The notes below the pieces were generated by a model, which saw nothing but the letters and a program-made list of their open reading frames with translations, was not told the origin of the DNA and made no database searches. Below, one piece after another: positions 1-9,389 of a DNA stretch of 64,000 nucleotides. The position numbers and the translations under genes were made by a program. Origin of the DNA: Janthinobacterium tructae. Lineage in GTDB: Bacteria; Pseudomonadota; Gammaproteobacteria; Burkholderiales; Burkholderiaceae_D. The stretch spans positions 4,340,001 through 4,404,000 of the forward strand of contig NZ_CP041185.1 in the NCBI RefSeq assembly GCF_006517255.1, read 5' to 3'. Each line of letters begins with the position of its first letter. Position 1 is the stretch's first letter.

Positions 1-1835
1 CCCTCATACAGGGCGGAAATGAGCACCGCGTATTTTTCGGCGATGAATTTGCGGCGCACCTTGCGCGTGCGCGTCAGTTCGTCGTCATCCGGGTCGAGTT
101 CCTTGTGCAGCACCAGGAAGCGGTGGATCTGCGTGCGGTCCATCAGTGGATCGGTCGCCAGTTCCGCGTTGACCTGCTCGATGCAGTCGCGGATCAAGCC
201 GTAGGTTTCGGCGCGCGCCGCCAGGTCGGTGTAGCCGGCATACGCGATGCCGCGCCGCTCCGACCAGTTGCCCACCGCTTCGATATCGATGTTGATGAAG
301 GCGCACACCTGGTCGCGCGCATGGCCGAAGGCCACCACTTCCTTGATGAAGGGGAAAAACTTGAGCTTGTTCTCGATGTAATTGGGCGCGAAGATGGCGC
401 CGCACGTCAGCTTGCCGACATCGGCCGCGCGGTCGATGATTTTCAGGTGGCCTTCGCTGTCAAATACGCCCGCATCGCCCGTATGAAAGTAGCCGTCGGC
501 ATCGATCACTTCGGCGGTGGCATCGGGACGCTTGAAGTAGCCGCTCATGGTGGCCGGCGACTTCACCAGCACTTCGCCATTGGCCGCCAGTTTGACTTCC
601 ACGCCCGGTGCGGGCAGGCCCACGCTGTCGAACTTGATATTGCCGTCCGGCTGCAGACACACATAGGCGCAGGTTTCGGTGGAACCGTACAATTGCTTCA
701 GATTGACGCCGATGGAACGGTAGAAGCGGAACAGGTCGGGGCCAATGGCGGCGCCGGCCGTGTAGGCGACGCGTACGCGCGACAGTCCCAGTACGTTTTT
801 CAGGGGACCGTAGACCAGCAGCTCACCGAGCTTGTAGCTGAGGCGATCCGCCAGCGGCACGGGCTTGCCATCCAAAATCTGCGCGCCGCAGCGCTTGGCC
901 ACGTCCATGAAATGGCTGAACATGTGGCGCTTGATGCCGCTGGCGTCTTCCATGCGTATCATCACGCTGGTGAGCATGTTTTCGAACACGCGCGGCGGCG
1001 CAAAGTAGCAGGTGGGGCCGATTTCGCGCATGTCGATCATCACCGTGTCGCCCGATTCGGGGCAATTGACGGTGAAGCCGGCCACCATCGCCTGCGCCAG
1101 CGAAAACAGGCAGTCGCCCACCCATGCCATGGGCAGGTAGGACAGGATGTCTTCCTCGTCGGTGAGCTTGTCGAAGGCCACGCCGCCTTCGCCTGCCGCC
1201 AGCAGCGCCGTGTGGCTCTGGCACACGCCCTTCGGTTTACCCGTGGTGCCCGAGGTGTACAGGATGACGGCCGAGTCGCCGCCTTGGCCCGCTGCCACGG
1301 CAGCGTCGAAGAAGCCCGGATGCTCGCGGTCGTAGGCCCGGCCCAGCACCTGCAGGGCGGCAAAGGACATCAGCTCCGGCTGGCGGTAATGGCGCATGCC
1401 CCGTTCATCGTCGTAGGCGATGTGGGCGATGTGCGGATACAGCGCTTTCAGTTCGAGCAGCTTGTCGACCTGCTCCTGGTCTTCGACGATGGCGTAGCGG
1501 ATTTCCGCATCCTGCAGCACATAGGCCATGTCGGCGGCCGGCGCGTCCTGATACAGTGGCACCGGCACGCCGCCCAGGCTTTGCGCTGCCAGCATGGCCC
1601 AGTACAGGCGGGGACGATTGTCGCCGATGATGGCCAGGTTCATGCCGCGCTGAAAGCCGATGGCAGCCAAGCCGCAGGCCAGCGCGCGCACCTCCTCGTT
1701 GACCTGGGACCAGGTCCAGGTTTGCCAGATACCCAGGTGTTTTTCGCGAAAGGCGGGCTTGTCGGATCGTACTGTCCCGTGTTGCAATAAGCGCCGCGGA
1801 AAAGTCGGCATCGTTGCTGTGGTAGTCGTTTGCAC
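1..1835 (-). CDS. AMP-dependent long-chain acyl-CoA synthetase (3' end outside window)
   Basis: ANL-superfamily enzyme that activates a fatty or related carboxylic acid with ATP to an acyl-adenylate and then an acyl-CoA thioester, probably at the membrane face. The adenylate-forming P-loop YTSGTTGKPKG is at about residues 193-203, YGSTETC near 383 and the DGYFHTGDAGVFD hinge region near 442. Only 611 codons lie in the window and the frame is open at base 1, so the C-terminus is missing; family members are usually 600-660 aa, so little is lost. The start chosen is GTG at 1835 because GGGAG sits about 7 nt upstream; an in-frame ATG at 1811 has no ribosome site. The N-terminal TWTWSQV stretch is typical of the long-chain ligase branch. 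It is divergent from the Crp-type regulator at 1976. Substrate chain length cannot be told from sequence. Confidence 0.88.
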   Translation of the reverse strand, partial: MQTTTTATMPTFPRRLLQHGTVRSDKPAFREKHLGIWQTWTWSQVNEEVRALACGLAAIGFQRGMNLAIIGDNRPRLYWAMLAAQSLGGVPVPLYQDAPAADMAYVLQDAEIRYAIVEDQEQVDKLLELKALYPHIAHIAYDDERGMRHYRQPELMSFAALQVLGRAYDREHPGFFDAAVAAGQGGDSAVILYTSGTTGKPKGVCQSHTALLAAGEGGVAFDKLTDEEDILSYLPMAWVGDCLFSLAQAMVAGFTVNCPESGDTVMIDMREIGPTCYFAPPRVFENMLTSVMIRMEDASGIKRHMFSHFMDVAKRCGAQILDGKPVPLADRLSYKLGELLVYGPLKNVLGLSRVRVAYTAGAAIGPDLFRFYRSIGVNLKQLYGSTETCAYVCLQPDGNIKFDSVGLPAPGVEVKLAANGEVLVKSPATMSGYFKRPDATAEVIDADGYFHTGDAGVFDSEGHLKIIDRAADVGKLTCGAIFAPNYIENKLKFFPFIKEVVAFGHARDQVCAFINIDIEAVGNWSERRGIAYAGYTDLAARAETYGLIRDCIEQVNAELATDPLMDRTQIHRFLVLHKELDPDDDELTRTRKVRRKFIAEKYAVLISALYE

Positions 1836-1975
1836 CAGTGTCTCCCTGTTGCTTGTCTCAGGCTCCACCTCGTTGGATGGCGCTCTGTGTTTTTATGTAT
1901 AAGGCGTTTGTGCAATGATAGTAGCCTGCGTTAGTTTGCCGAGTTGTCTTTTCGGGGACATTTACCCACTTTTCG

Positions 1976-2689
1976 ATGGTGCATCGCACAATGACCTACC
2001 CTGATATCAGTTTGAAGGATGCCGTGCGCGCGGCCAACTGGGCGCAGCTGCTCGATCCCGTGCAAATGGCCCGCGTCGAGGCGGACGTGTTTGAAACCTT
2101 CGTGCCGAAAGGCGGCTTTGTCTGCCGCAAGGGCGAGCCAGTGGACAACTGGATCGGCGTCATCAGCGGCATGGTCAAGATGAATAATTTTTCCGCTTCC
2201 GGCAAGGCCATGACCTTCATCGGCGTGCCGCCCGGCAGCTGGTTTGGCGAAGGCTCGCTGCTGAAAAGGGAAATCCGCAAATACGACACCATGGCGCTGC
2301 GCGACACGCGCGTGGCGCGCCTGCCCGGCGCCACCTTCCACTGGCTGCTGGAAACGAGTCTGCCATTTACGCGTTTCCTGCTGATGCAGCTCAATGAGCG
2401 CCTGGGCCAGTTCATCGGCATGGTGGAAAACGAGCGCCTGCTGGACCTGAACACGCGCGTGGCGCGCTGCCTGGCCTCGATGTTCAACTCGCACCTGTAC
2501 CCTGGCGTCGATACGCTGGTGCAGCTGTCGCAGGAAGAGATCGGCCTGCTGTCGGGCTCTTCGCGGCAGCGCGCCAACCAGGCCTTGCAGGTGCTGGAAA
2601 AGAAAGGCTTGCTACGCCTCGATTATGGCGGCATCCGCGTGCTGGATCTGGAAGGCTTGCGCCGCTATGAGGCCGATGATGGCGAATGA
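1976..2689 (+). CDS. Crp/Fnr-family transcriptional regulator
   Basis: A 237-aa regulator with an N-terminal cyclic-nucleotide-binding-like beta-roll (about residues 30-120), a long dimer helix (about 125-160) and a C-terminal winged helix-turn-helix (QLSQEEIGLLSGSSRQRANQ, about 183-202). The effector-pocket stretch reads GSWFGEGSLL, and the N-terminal region has only one cysteine, so it is not an oxygen-sensing Fe-S FNR; it may bind another small ligand or none. The start is ATG 1976 or the in-frame ATG at 1991; neither has a strong ribosome site. It is divergent from the acyl-CoA ligase, and its last 11 bases overlap the start of the next gene, so those two are probably translated together. 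Targets are unknown. Confidence 0.85.
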   Translation: MVHRTMTYPDISLKDAVRAANWAQLLDPVQMARVEADVFETFVPKGGFVCRKGEPVDNWIGVISGMVKMNNFSASGKAMTFIGVPPGSWFGEGSLLKREIRKYDTMALRDTRVARLPGATFHWLLETSLPFTRFLLMQLNERLGQFIGMVENERLLDLNTRVARCLASMFNSHLYPGVDTLVQLSQEEIGLLSGSSRQRANQALQVLEKKGLLRLDYGGIRVLDLEGLRRYEADDGE

Positions 2690-3395
2690 GGTCTCGCTCG
2701 ACGACGTGCGGCACCTGACGGAGCAGCACTATCAATCGTTCCTGCAGGCGCGCCTGGCTGGCGCCAAGGCGCTGGCCAGGCTCGATGCGGCCATGCTGGC
2801 ACGCCATGCCCTGCTGCCCATGCCGATGACCCTGCGCGAACTGGCCCTGCTGCCGCAGCTGCGCGACGCCTCGCTGCTGGCGCTGGCCAGCTCGCCGCAC
2901 AGCGCTCACTGGAGCCGCGACGACATCGGCGACACGGACCCCGCGCAGATGCTGGCCGACGACGCGGCGTATGCCGATTTTTCACGCCGTATCCTGGAAG
3001 AGGCGGCGCGCCACCTCGAAGCCATCCATGCCGGCCAGCTGCCGTATGTGGCCGATGCGGCCTTCGCCACGGCCGATACCGGCATCCTGGCGCGTGCCGC
3101 GCGGGTGGCGTCCTATCGCGATGACGGCTGGTTCGCGCCCGTCATCGCCACCTTGCTGCCGCAAGCGTGCGTGGCGCCCGGCACGGCCAAAAGCGCGCCG
3201 TCGCAATCGCTGTCCATGGCCCTGGGCCATGGGGTGGAAACCATCCCCACGCAGGCCGGCGTGCAAGCCCTGCGCACAGCGCTGGACCAGGTGCGCCACG
3301 CGGGCATCAGGAAAAAACTCGAACGCAACCTGAAGCCGGCGGAAAAGGCGTTGCGGGCGCGCAGTGCCTTGGCCGGGCTAATCGCGGTATCATAG
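2679..3395 (+). CDS. hypothetical protein translationally coupled to Crp-type regulator
   Basis: A 238-aa protein of unknown function beginning MANEVSLDDVRHL. ATG 2679 lies inside the end of the regulator gene (11-nt overlap), which favours translational coupling; an ATG directly before it at 2676 is also possible. The protein is alpha-helical and alanine-rich, has no signal peptide or membrane segment, and its last 50 residues are basic (GIRKKLERNLKPAEKALRAR). No catalytic motif was recognised. Codon use matches its neighbours, so it looks native. The context suggests a partner or target of the upstream regulator, but that is only inference from the overlap. Confidence 0.7.
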   Translation: MANEVSLDDVRHLTEQHYQSFLQARLAGAKALARLDAAMLARHALLPMPMTLRELALLPQLRDASLLALASSPHSAHWSRDDIGDTDPAQMLADDAAYADFSRRILEEAARHLEAIHAGQLPYVADAAFATADTGILARAARVASYRDDGWFAPVIATLLPQACVAPGTAKSAPSQSLSMALGHGVETIPTQAGVQALRTALDQVRHAGIRKKLERNLKPAEKALRARSALAGLIAVS

Positions 3396-3425
3396 GCGCT
3401 TCCCAGCACCGCTCTTTTCGGCCCC

Positions 3426-5249
3426 ATGCAGACACCTGACCAATCCACTCCCGCCTCCCGTTTGTCGCAACTGCGCAGCGCCATGCGCGCGCAGCATATC
3501 GACGCCTGCATCGTGCCCTCGGCCGACCCGCACCTGTCCGAGTACCTGCCGGCGCGCTGGCAGGGCCGCGAGTGGCTGTCAGGCTTTACGGGATCGGTCG
3601 GCACCCTGGTCGTGACGCAGGATTTTGCCGGCGTGTGGACCGATGGCCGCTACTGGGAGCAGGCGGAAACGGAACTGGCCGGCAGCGGCATCGTCCTGAA
3701 GAAAATCCCGTCCGGCGCCAGCGTGCTGTATATCGACTGGCTGGGCGAGACCATGCAGCCGGGGCAGACGGTGGCCGTCGATGGCGCCGTACTGGGCCTG
3801 GCCAATGCGCGCCTGCTGCAGCAGGCGCTCGGTGCACAAGTCACTCTGCGCACCGATACCGATGTGCTGCAAGCCGTGTGGCCAGAGCGCCCGGCCATGC
3901 CCGCCGCGCCAGTGGTGGAACATGCGGCGGCGTATCCATCGCTGTCGCGTATTGAAAAACTGGCGTCCCTGCGCGCCAGCATGACGGCGCATGGCGCCAG
4001 CCACCACGTCATTTCCACCCTCGACGATATCGCTTACCTGTTCAACCTGCGCGGCGCCGACGTGAATTACAACCCCGTCTTCCTCGCGCATGCGCTGGTG
4101 GGGCCGGAGCGCGCCACCCTGTTCGTCGCCGACGGCAAGCTGCCCGCCGCCCTGCGCGCTACCCTGGAAAGCGAAGGCGTGGACGTGGCCGCGTATGACC
4201 GTACTGCGGCCGTGCTGGCCGCGCTGCCGGCTGGCGCCACCTTGCTGCTGGACCCGCGCCGCATCACGTTCGGCACGCGCCAGGCCGTGGCCGAGGGCGT
4301 GCGGGTGGTCGAATCGATCAATCCCACCACCCTGGCCAAGTCGCGCAAGACGCAGAGCGAAGCGGCGCACGTGCGCGCCGCCATGCAGCAGGATGGCGCC
4401 GCGCTGTGCGAATTTTTCAGCTGGCTTGATCGCACCCTGGCCGACCCGCAGCGCGCACCGCTGACGGAAATCGGCGTTGACGAACACCTGACGGCCGCGC
4501 GCGCCCGTCGCGCGCACTTTGTCAGCCCCAGTTTCGGCACCATCGCCGGCTTCAACGCGCACGGCGCGATCATGCATTACCACGCCCATGCGGGTAGCGA
4601 GGCCACCATCGAAGGCGACGGCTTGCTGCTGATCGATTCGGGCGGCCAGTATTTGGGCGGCACCACGGATATCACGCGCGTGGTCCCCGTTGGCACGATC
4701 ACCGCCGAGCACAAGCGCGATTTCACGCTGGTCTTGCGCAGCATGATCGCACTGTCGCGCGCGCAGTTCCCGCGCGGCGTGAAGTCGCCCATGCTCGATG
4801 CGATTGCCCGCGCACCGCTGTGGGCCGAGGGCATCGACTTTGGCCATGGCACGGGCCACGGCGTGGGTTTTTTCCTGAACGTCCATGAAGGGCCGCAATC
4901 GATTTCCCAGTCGGCCATGCCGGAGCCGCAGACGGCCATGGAGGCGGGCATGATCACTTCCATCGAACCGGGCATTTATCGCCCTGGCCAGTGGGGCATC
5001 CGTATCGAGAATCTGGTATTGAACGTTCCCGCGGGGACGACGCAGTTCGGGGAATTCCTGCGTTTTGAAACCCTGACCCTGTGCCCGATCGATACGCGCT
5101 GCGTCGAGCGCTCGCTGTTGCGCGACGACGAGGCGGCCTGGCTCAACGATTACCACGCCACCGTGCGTGCGCGCCTTGCGCCGCTGTTGGCTGCGCCGGC
5201 CGATGCGCCTGCGCTGGCGTGGCTGGAACAGCGCACGGGAGCCATCTGA
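3426..5249 (+). CDS. Xaa-Pro aminopeptidase (M24B, aminopeptidase P family)
   Basis: Cytoplasmic dinuclear-metal peptidase that removes an N-terminal residue preceding proline. At 607 aa it matches the long, three-domain (eukaryote-like) aminopeptidase P branch: two creatinase-like N-terminal domains (about 1-310) and a pita-bread catalytic domain. The five metal ligands are visible: Asp in LLIDSGGQYLGG and TTDITRV (about 404 and 415), His in GHGTGHGVGF (about 479), Glu in TSIEPGIY (about 515) and Glu in IRIENL (about 529). The substrate histidine motif HGAIMHYH is also present. The stop overlaps the ATG of the next small gene by one base, indicating an operon that continues to about 7668. 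Confidence 0.93.
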   Translation: MQTPDQSTPASRLSQLRSAMRAQHIDACIVPSADPHLSEYLPARWQGREWLSGFTGSVGTLVVTQDFAGVWTDGRYWEQAETELAGSGIVLKKIPSGASVLYIDWLGETMQPGQTVAVDGAVLGLANARLLQQALGAQVTLRTDTDVLQAVWPERPAMPAAPVVEHAAAYPSLSRIEKLASLRASMTAHGASHHVISTLDDIAYLFNLRGADVNYNPVFLAHALVGPERATLFVADGKLPAALRATLESEGVDVAAYDRTAAVLAALPAGATLLLDPRRITFGTRQAVAEGVRVVESINPTTLAKSRKTQSEAAHVRAAMQQDGAALCEFFSWLDRTLADPQRAPLTEIGVDEHLTAARARRAHFVSPSFGTIAGFNAHGAIMHYHAHAGSEATIEGDGLLLIDSGGQYLGGTTDITRVVPVGTITAEHKRDFTLVLRSMIALSRAQFPRGVKSPMLDAIARAPLWAEGIDFGHGTGHGVGFFLNVHEGPQSISQSAMPEPQTAMEAGMITSIEPGIYRPGQWGIRIENLVLNVPAGTTQFGEFLRFETLTLCPIDTRCVERSLLRDDEAAWLNDYHATVRARLAPLLAAPADAPALAWLEQRTGAI

Positions 5250-5497
5250 TGCGTTCGACCCGCGCCACGTCCGCCATCGAGCGGCTCAAGGAACGCACCG
5301 GCCACCGCCTCTACACGATGGCGCGCACGGGCGATGAACTGTTTTTCCTGACCGAAGGCCCGGGCTTGCCGCCCCTGTGCCCGCCACTGGAACTCGATGC
5401 CTTTGTCGCCTTCGTGAATGGACTGGGGCCGCAAAAGGCGCGCCGCGTCAGCAAGCTCGATGTGGCGTTTGAAAAGCAGCTGATGAAAAAGCCCTAG
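5249..5497 (+). CDS. small hypothetical protein (82 aa)
   Basis: Begins MRSTRATSAIERLKERTGHR and ends with a basic stretch FEKQLMKKP. The ATG overlaps the stop of the aminopeptidase gene (TGATG at 5247-5251), and its own stop is followed immediately by the ATG of the MgtC-like gene, so the frame is fixed by tight coupling on both sides. No membrane segment, signal or metal motif is seen. Function is unknown; the position suggests co-expression with the aminopeptidase. Confidence 0.7.
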   Translation: MRSTRATSAIERLKERTGHRLYTMARTGDELFFLTEGPGLPPLCPPLELDAFVAFVNGLGPQKARRVSKLDVAFEKQLMKKP

Positions 5498-6238
5498 ATG
5501 CCGACCATCGACTTCCTGCGCGCGTATTGGTCGCCGGCCGAGCTGGCGACGAATGGCGTGATTCTGCTGAACCTGTTGGGCGCGTTGCTCCTGGGCTTGC
5601 TGGTGGGCTATGAGCGCTCGTATCACGGGCGCGCCGCCGGCATGCGCACGTATGGCCTGGTCTGCATGGCTTCGGCCGCGCTGACGGTGCTGGGCGGCTA
5701 TCCGGAGTTCTGGTATGGCGGCCATGGCACCATCGTCGGCAGCGACCCCACGCGTATCATCCAGGGTATCGTCACGGGCGTGGGTTTCCTCGGCGCCGGC
5801 GTCATCATGCGCGAAGGCTTCAATATCAGCGGCTTGACGACGGCCGCCTCGATCTGGGCCTCGTCCGTGATCGGCATCATGGTCGGCATCGGCTTTTATC
5901 TGTCGGCCATGGGCCTGGCCTTCATGTGCGCGATGGCGATGATTTTTCTGTCAAAATTGGAGAACTGGCTGCCGTCGCGCCACGCAGTGGCCATCACCAT
6001 GCGCTTCAAGCAAGGCTTTGTTCCGCGCGAAGATGCGCTGCGGCGCATGGCTGCCAAGCGCGGCTACGACATCGCCGGGGGCTCGCTGACCATCGGCAGC
6101 ACCGACGGCATGCAGGAATGGCGCTTTGTCGCCATCGCGCATGGCAAGAACACGGGTGCCAGCCTGTCGGCCATGTCGGCCGAACTGGCCGCCTTCGAAG
6201 GCATCGCCGGCTTCCAGCTGTCGCACGCACGCAACTGA
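5498..6238 (+). CDS. MgtC/SapB family membrane protein
   Basis: A 246-aa inner-membrane protein with four or five hydrophobic segments in the first 150 residues and a soluble C-terminal domain of about 85 residues that resembles the ACT-like domain of MgtC. The family signature LLVGYERSYHGRAAGMRTYGL is at about residues 30-50, followed by GIVTGVGFLGAGVIMREG, also typical. MgtC proteins act in low-magnesium growth and modulate membrane energetics; the precise role here is unknown. The ATG directly abuts the upstream stop, so it lacks its own spacer. No magnesium-sensing leader is visible upstream, unlike in enterobacterial mgtC. Confidence 0.88.
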   Translation: MPTIDFLRAYWSPAELATNGVILLNLLGALLLGLLVGYERSYHGRAAGMRTYGLVCMASAALTVLGGYPEFWYGGHGTIVGSDPTRIIQGIVTGVGFLGAGVIMREGFNISGLTTAASIWASSVIGIMVGIGFYLSAMGLAFMCAMAMIFLSKLENWLPSRHAVAITMRFKQGFVPREDALRRMAAKRGYDIAGGSLTIGSTDGMQEWRFVAIAHGKNTGASLSAMSAELAAFEGIAGFQLSHARN

Positions 6239-6243
6239 AAAGG

Positions 6244-6831
6244 ATGGACATGGATGCACAGGCCCAAGACGTACTCGATTTCTGGTTCCTGCCGCTGGAT
6301 AACCTTGACTACGGCCAGTCGCGCGTGGAATGGTTCCGCAAGGATGAGGCCTTCGACGCGCACATACGCGCGCGTTTTGGCGCGCTGATCGATGCCGCCA
6401 TCGAGGGCGGCTTGCGCGCGTGGGAGGCCACGCCGCACGGCGCGCTGGCGCGCCTCATCGTGCTCGATCAGTTGACGCGCAATGTGTATCGGGGCACACC
6501 GCGCGCCTTTGCCGGCGACGCCCAGGCGCTGGCGCTGGCCGTCGCCTTGACGCAAGCGGGGCAGGACCGGCTGCTGCCACCGATGCTGCGCGCCTTCGCT
6601 TACCTGCCGTTCGAACATGCGGAAGACCTGGCCATGCAGGCGCGCGCCGTCGAATTGTTCCAGCTGCTGTCGCAGGCGCAGCCCGGCTTTGACGGCATGC
6701 TCGATTATGCGCAGCGGCACCAGGAAGTCATCGCCCGCTATGGCCGCTTCCCGCACCGTAACGCCATTCTCGGCCGGCCTTCCACGCCGGAAGAGGTGGA
6801 ATTCCTGCGCCAGCCGGGATCGAGTTTTTAG
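6244..6831 (+). CDS. DUF924 family protein
   Basis: A 195-aa soluble protein with the DUF924 pattern: VLDFWF near the N-terminus (about 9-14), WFRKDEAFD, LIVLDQLTRNVYRGTPRAFA (about 75-94) and PYxxxR-like FPHRNAILGR near the C-terminus. The fold is TPR-like and helical; no enzymatic role is established. The start is ATG 6244, preceded by AAAAGG; a second ATG two codons later is possible. It lies 5 nt after the MgtC-like gene and so belongs to the same transcript. Confidence 0.85.
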   Translation: MDMDAQAQDVLDFWFLPLDNLDYGQSRVEWFRKDEAFDAHIRARFGALIDAAIEGGLRAWEATPHGALARLIVLDQLTRNVYRGTPRAFAGDAQALALAVALTQAGQDRLLPPMLRAFAYLPFEHAEDLAMQARAVELFQLLSQAQPGFDGMLDYAQRHQEVIARYGRFPHRNAILGRPSTPEEVEFLRQPGSSF

Positions 6832-6840
6832 AAAATCATC

Positions 6841-7668
6841 ATGAATGTCACTTTGAATATCATCGGCGCCGGCCACGTGGGACGTGTGCTGGGCAGATTG
6901 TTCGCCGGCGTGGAAGGTGTCGCCGTGCAGGATGTGCTGACGCGCTCGATCGCCTCGGCGCAAGCGGCCGTCGATTTCATCGGCGCCGGCACGCCCGTCG
7001 CCAGCTATGCGGCGCTGCGCCACGCAGACGTCACCATGCTGGCCGTCTCCGACGACCAGATCGGCCCGGCCTGCGCGGCGCTGGTGGCCGAGGGACGCCA
7101 GGCGGGCGCCATCGTGTTTCACTGCAGCGGCGCGCTGGCGTCGAACGTGCTGCTGGCCGCCACGCAGGCCGGTGCGTCGGTGGCCAGCGCCCATCCGATC
7201 CGCAGCTTTGCCGACCCGCAGCAGGTGGCCGCCACCTTTGACGGCACGTTTTGCGGCGTCGAAGGCGATCCGCTGGCGCTGGCCTTCCTCACGCCGGCCT
7301 TGCATGCCATCGGCGCGCGCCCCGTGCCCATCGACCCGGCCGCCAAGACCCTGTATCACGCCGCTGCCGTGTTTGCCAGCAATTACCTGGTGACCGTGCT
7401 CGATGCCGCCCTGCGCGCCTACCAGGCAGCCGGCATTGCCGAGCCGGTGGCGCGCCAGCTGGCCCAGCCTTTGGTGACGGAAGCGGTGGCCAATGTGTTT
7501 CGCCTGGGCGCCGCGCCCGCACTGTCCGGCCCCATCGCACGGGGCGACTCGGCCACCGTGCAACGCCAGCAGCAGGCGGTGCAAAGCTGGGATGCCGCCA
7601 CGGGGGAGTTGTACCGGGCGCTGGTGGCGCCCACGCAAGATCTGGCCAGGCGCAAGCACGGGGGATGA
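6841..7668 (+). CDS. Rossmann-fold DUF2520 protein (NADP oxidoreductase-like)
   Basis: 275 aa with an N-terminal dinucleotide-binding fold (IIGAGHVGRVLGRLF, residues 6-20, GxGxxG) and a C-terminal helical DUF2520 domain (from about 140). The central HCSGALASN and SAHPIRSF motifs are typical of the family, which is related to pyrroline-5-carboxylate and ketopantoate reductases. The substrate is not known. It begins 9 nt after the DUF924 stop and is the last gene of the rightward run; the diguanylate cyclase gene converges on it from the other strand with a 1-nt gap. Confidence 0.85.
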   Translation: MNVTLNIIGAGHVGRVLGRLFAGVEGVAVQDVLTRSIASAQAAVDFIGAGTPVASYAALRHADVTMLAVSDDQIGPACAALVAEGRQAGAIVFHCSGALASNVLLAATQAGASVASAHPIRSFADPQQVAATFDGTFCGVEGDPLALAFLTPALHAIGARPVPIDPAAKTLYHAAAVFASNYLVTVLDAALRAYQAAGIAEPVARQLAQPLVTEAVANVFRLGAAPALSGPIARGDSATVQRQQQAVQSWDAATGELYRALVAPTQDLARRKHGG

Positions 7669-7669
7669 A

Positions 7670-9124
7670 TCAGGCGGCGTGCACGCCGTTGCGTCCCTGC
7701 TGTTTCGCCTGGTACAGGGCGCTGTCGGCGCGTGAAAAGAAGGCTGACTCGCTTTCGTCGCGCCGGTATTCGGCCACGCCCAGGCTGATCGTCACCGGTA
7801 GCTGCGGCGAAGGCAGACCGAAATCGTGCTGCTCGACGGCGGCGCGCAGGTTTTCCGCCACGTCCATCGCCTGCGCCAGGCTGCAGTTATTCAGCAGCAC
7901 CAGGTATTCCTCGCCGCCCCAGCGCGTGATGACGTCGCTTTCGCGCACGCTGGCGCGCGCCACGTCCGCCACGCCACGGATGACCTGGTCGCCCCACAGG
8001 TGGCCGTGGGTATCGTTGACGCGCTTGAAGAAATCGATGTCGAACAGGATGGCCGACATCGGTTGCGCCGTGCGTTTGGACAAGAGCATGGCGCGCTGGA
8101 ACAGCAATTCCAGCGATTGGCGGTTCAGCAAGCCCGTCAGCGCATCCGTCGAGGCGATGCGTTCGATGCGGCGCTGGTAGCGGTTCACCGTCAACAGGGT
8201 CAGCAGCAATACCAGCAGGGTGACGCCAAAGCTGATGGCCAGATTCAGGATGAACACGCCCTGCAGCGACTTGACTTCGTCGCTGACATTCTGCTCGACC
8301 ACCAGATACCAGCCCAGCTCGGGAATGAAACGCGAGTTGACGAGGATTTGCGCACGGCCCAGCTGGTACGACAGGTGCGTCGGTGCGCTCTGGTGGTTGA
8401 TGATCTGCTCGGCAATGCTGCTCACGCCGGGCAAATTGCGGATGTTGCCGCGACCCTCGCGCATGGTCTTGCCCGCCAGTACCAGGGCGCCGGCACCGTC
8501 GACAAAGTAGATGTTGCGGTGGAAGCGCGCCTGGTAGCGGTCGATGATGTGGCTCATGGTGTCCAGGGTCAGGCCGATGCCCGTGGCGCCGATGAACTGG
8601 CCATCGTAATCATAAACGCGGTGGTTGATGAAGATGGTCATGCTGTCACGGTTGGCCATGTCGACGTCGACATTGGTTTCATAATCGGTGCTGTCCATGG
8701 CGCGCACGCGGTAGTACCAGATGTCGCGCGTCGCTTCCGGGCTGACGGATTTCAGCGTGCCTTCAGCATAATAATATTTGCTGCTCTTGTCCGAGACGAG
8801 AAAGCTGGTGATGGCGCCGTATTTCTTCTTGACCTCGGCCAGGTAGCGCACGATCTGCGCCGGGTTGCTTTCGCCAGCGAGTATCCAGTCACGCACGAAG
8901 GTATCGTGCGCCATCAGCGACGAGATGAAGACGGGGCGCAGCATGTCCTTCTGGATTTCCGAGTAAATGTTGTCGCCCGTCAAAGGCAAGGTCTGGTCGG
9001 CGATACCATGCTCGATGGCCTGGCGCGAGGCCAGGTAGCTGGCCAGGCTGGTGGCCATGAAGCCCGCCCCCAGGATCAGGGTCAGGAGGATGAGCAGGCG
9101 GTACTTGATCGACAGAAGGCGCAT
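7670..9124 (-). CDS. Membrane diguanylate cyclase with extracytoplasmic sensor domain
   Basis: A 484-aa protein predicted to make cyclic di-GMP from two GTP. There is a transmembrane helix at about 8-30, an extracytoplasmic dCACHE-like sensor region (about 35-275, with the YYRVRAMDSTDYETNVDV substrate-pocket-like stretch), a second transmembrane helix (about 285-310) and a GGDEF domain. The active-site loop is GGEEY at 403-407, a conservative variant of GGEEF, so it is probably active. An inhibitory-site motif RxxD (RESD, 394-397) lies exactly five residues upstream, which predicts product feedback inhibition. ATG 9124 was chosen because it opens a clean signal-anchor; no strong ribosome site precedes it. 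The ligand of the sensor domain is unknown. Confidence 0.9.
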   Translation of the reverse strand: MRLLSIKYRLLILLTLILGAGFMATSLASYLASRQAIEHGIADQTLPLTGDNIYSEIQKDMLRPVFISSLMAHDTFVRDWILAGESNPAQIVRYLAEVKKKYGAITSFLVSDKSSKYYYAEGTLKSVSPEATRDIWYYRVRAMDSTDYETNVDVDMANRDSMTIFINHRVYDYDGQFIGATGIGLTLDTMSHIIDRYQARFHRNIYFVDGAGALVLAGKTMREGRGNIRNLPGVSSIAEQIINHQSAPTHLSYQLGRAQILVNSRFIPELGWYLVVEQNVSDEVKSLQGVFILNLAISFGVTLLVLLLTLLTVNRYQRRIERIASTDALTGLLNRQSLELLFQRAMLLSKRTAQPMSAILFDIDFFKRVNDTHGHLWGDQVIRGVADVARASVRESDVITRWGGEEYLVLLNNCSLAQAMDVAENLRAAVEQHDFGLPSPQLPVTISLGVAEYRRDESESAFFSRADSALYQAKQQGRNGVHAA

Positions 9125-9389
9125 GGAGACGTGGAAGTGGCAGGCGGGAAGGCAATCTTTACGCAAGCCAAAAGTATGCAGCAGGCCGGGTATTGGCGCA
9201 ATGATAACTGGCTTTATTGATAATTTGCGCTGGTATCCGCGACAAGATAACCACGACTTACCAAATAAAGGTGCCGATTTGTCGACAAAGATGCAAATTA
9301 GCAATAAGATTTGACGATGGGAATCAATGCGCACCGCCCCTGTCTTGCCGTCCGTTTCAGGCGCAGGACACCACGCGCAGGGAGTGAGT

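Noticed and set aside
105..1790. Long open frame antisense to the acyl-CoA ligase
   Set aside because: It is the mirror of a GC-rich gene with strong third-position bias. The product is rich in His/Arg/Gln/Ala and matches no family; the ligase on the other strand has clear motifs.
1976..2689. Crp-type regulator as the FNR that would read the box at 34613
   Set aside because: The N-terminal cysteine cluster needed for the oxygen-sensing Fe-S centre is absent.
5498..5560. Magnesium-responsive leader for the MgtC-like gene
   Set aside because: The start codon abuts the previous stop, so there is no leader.
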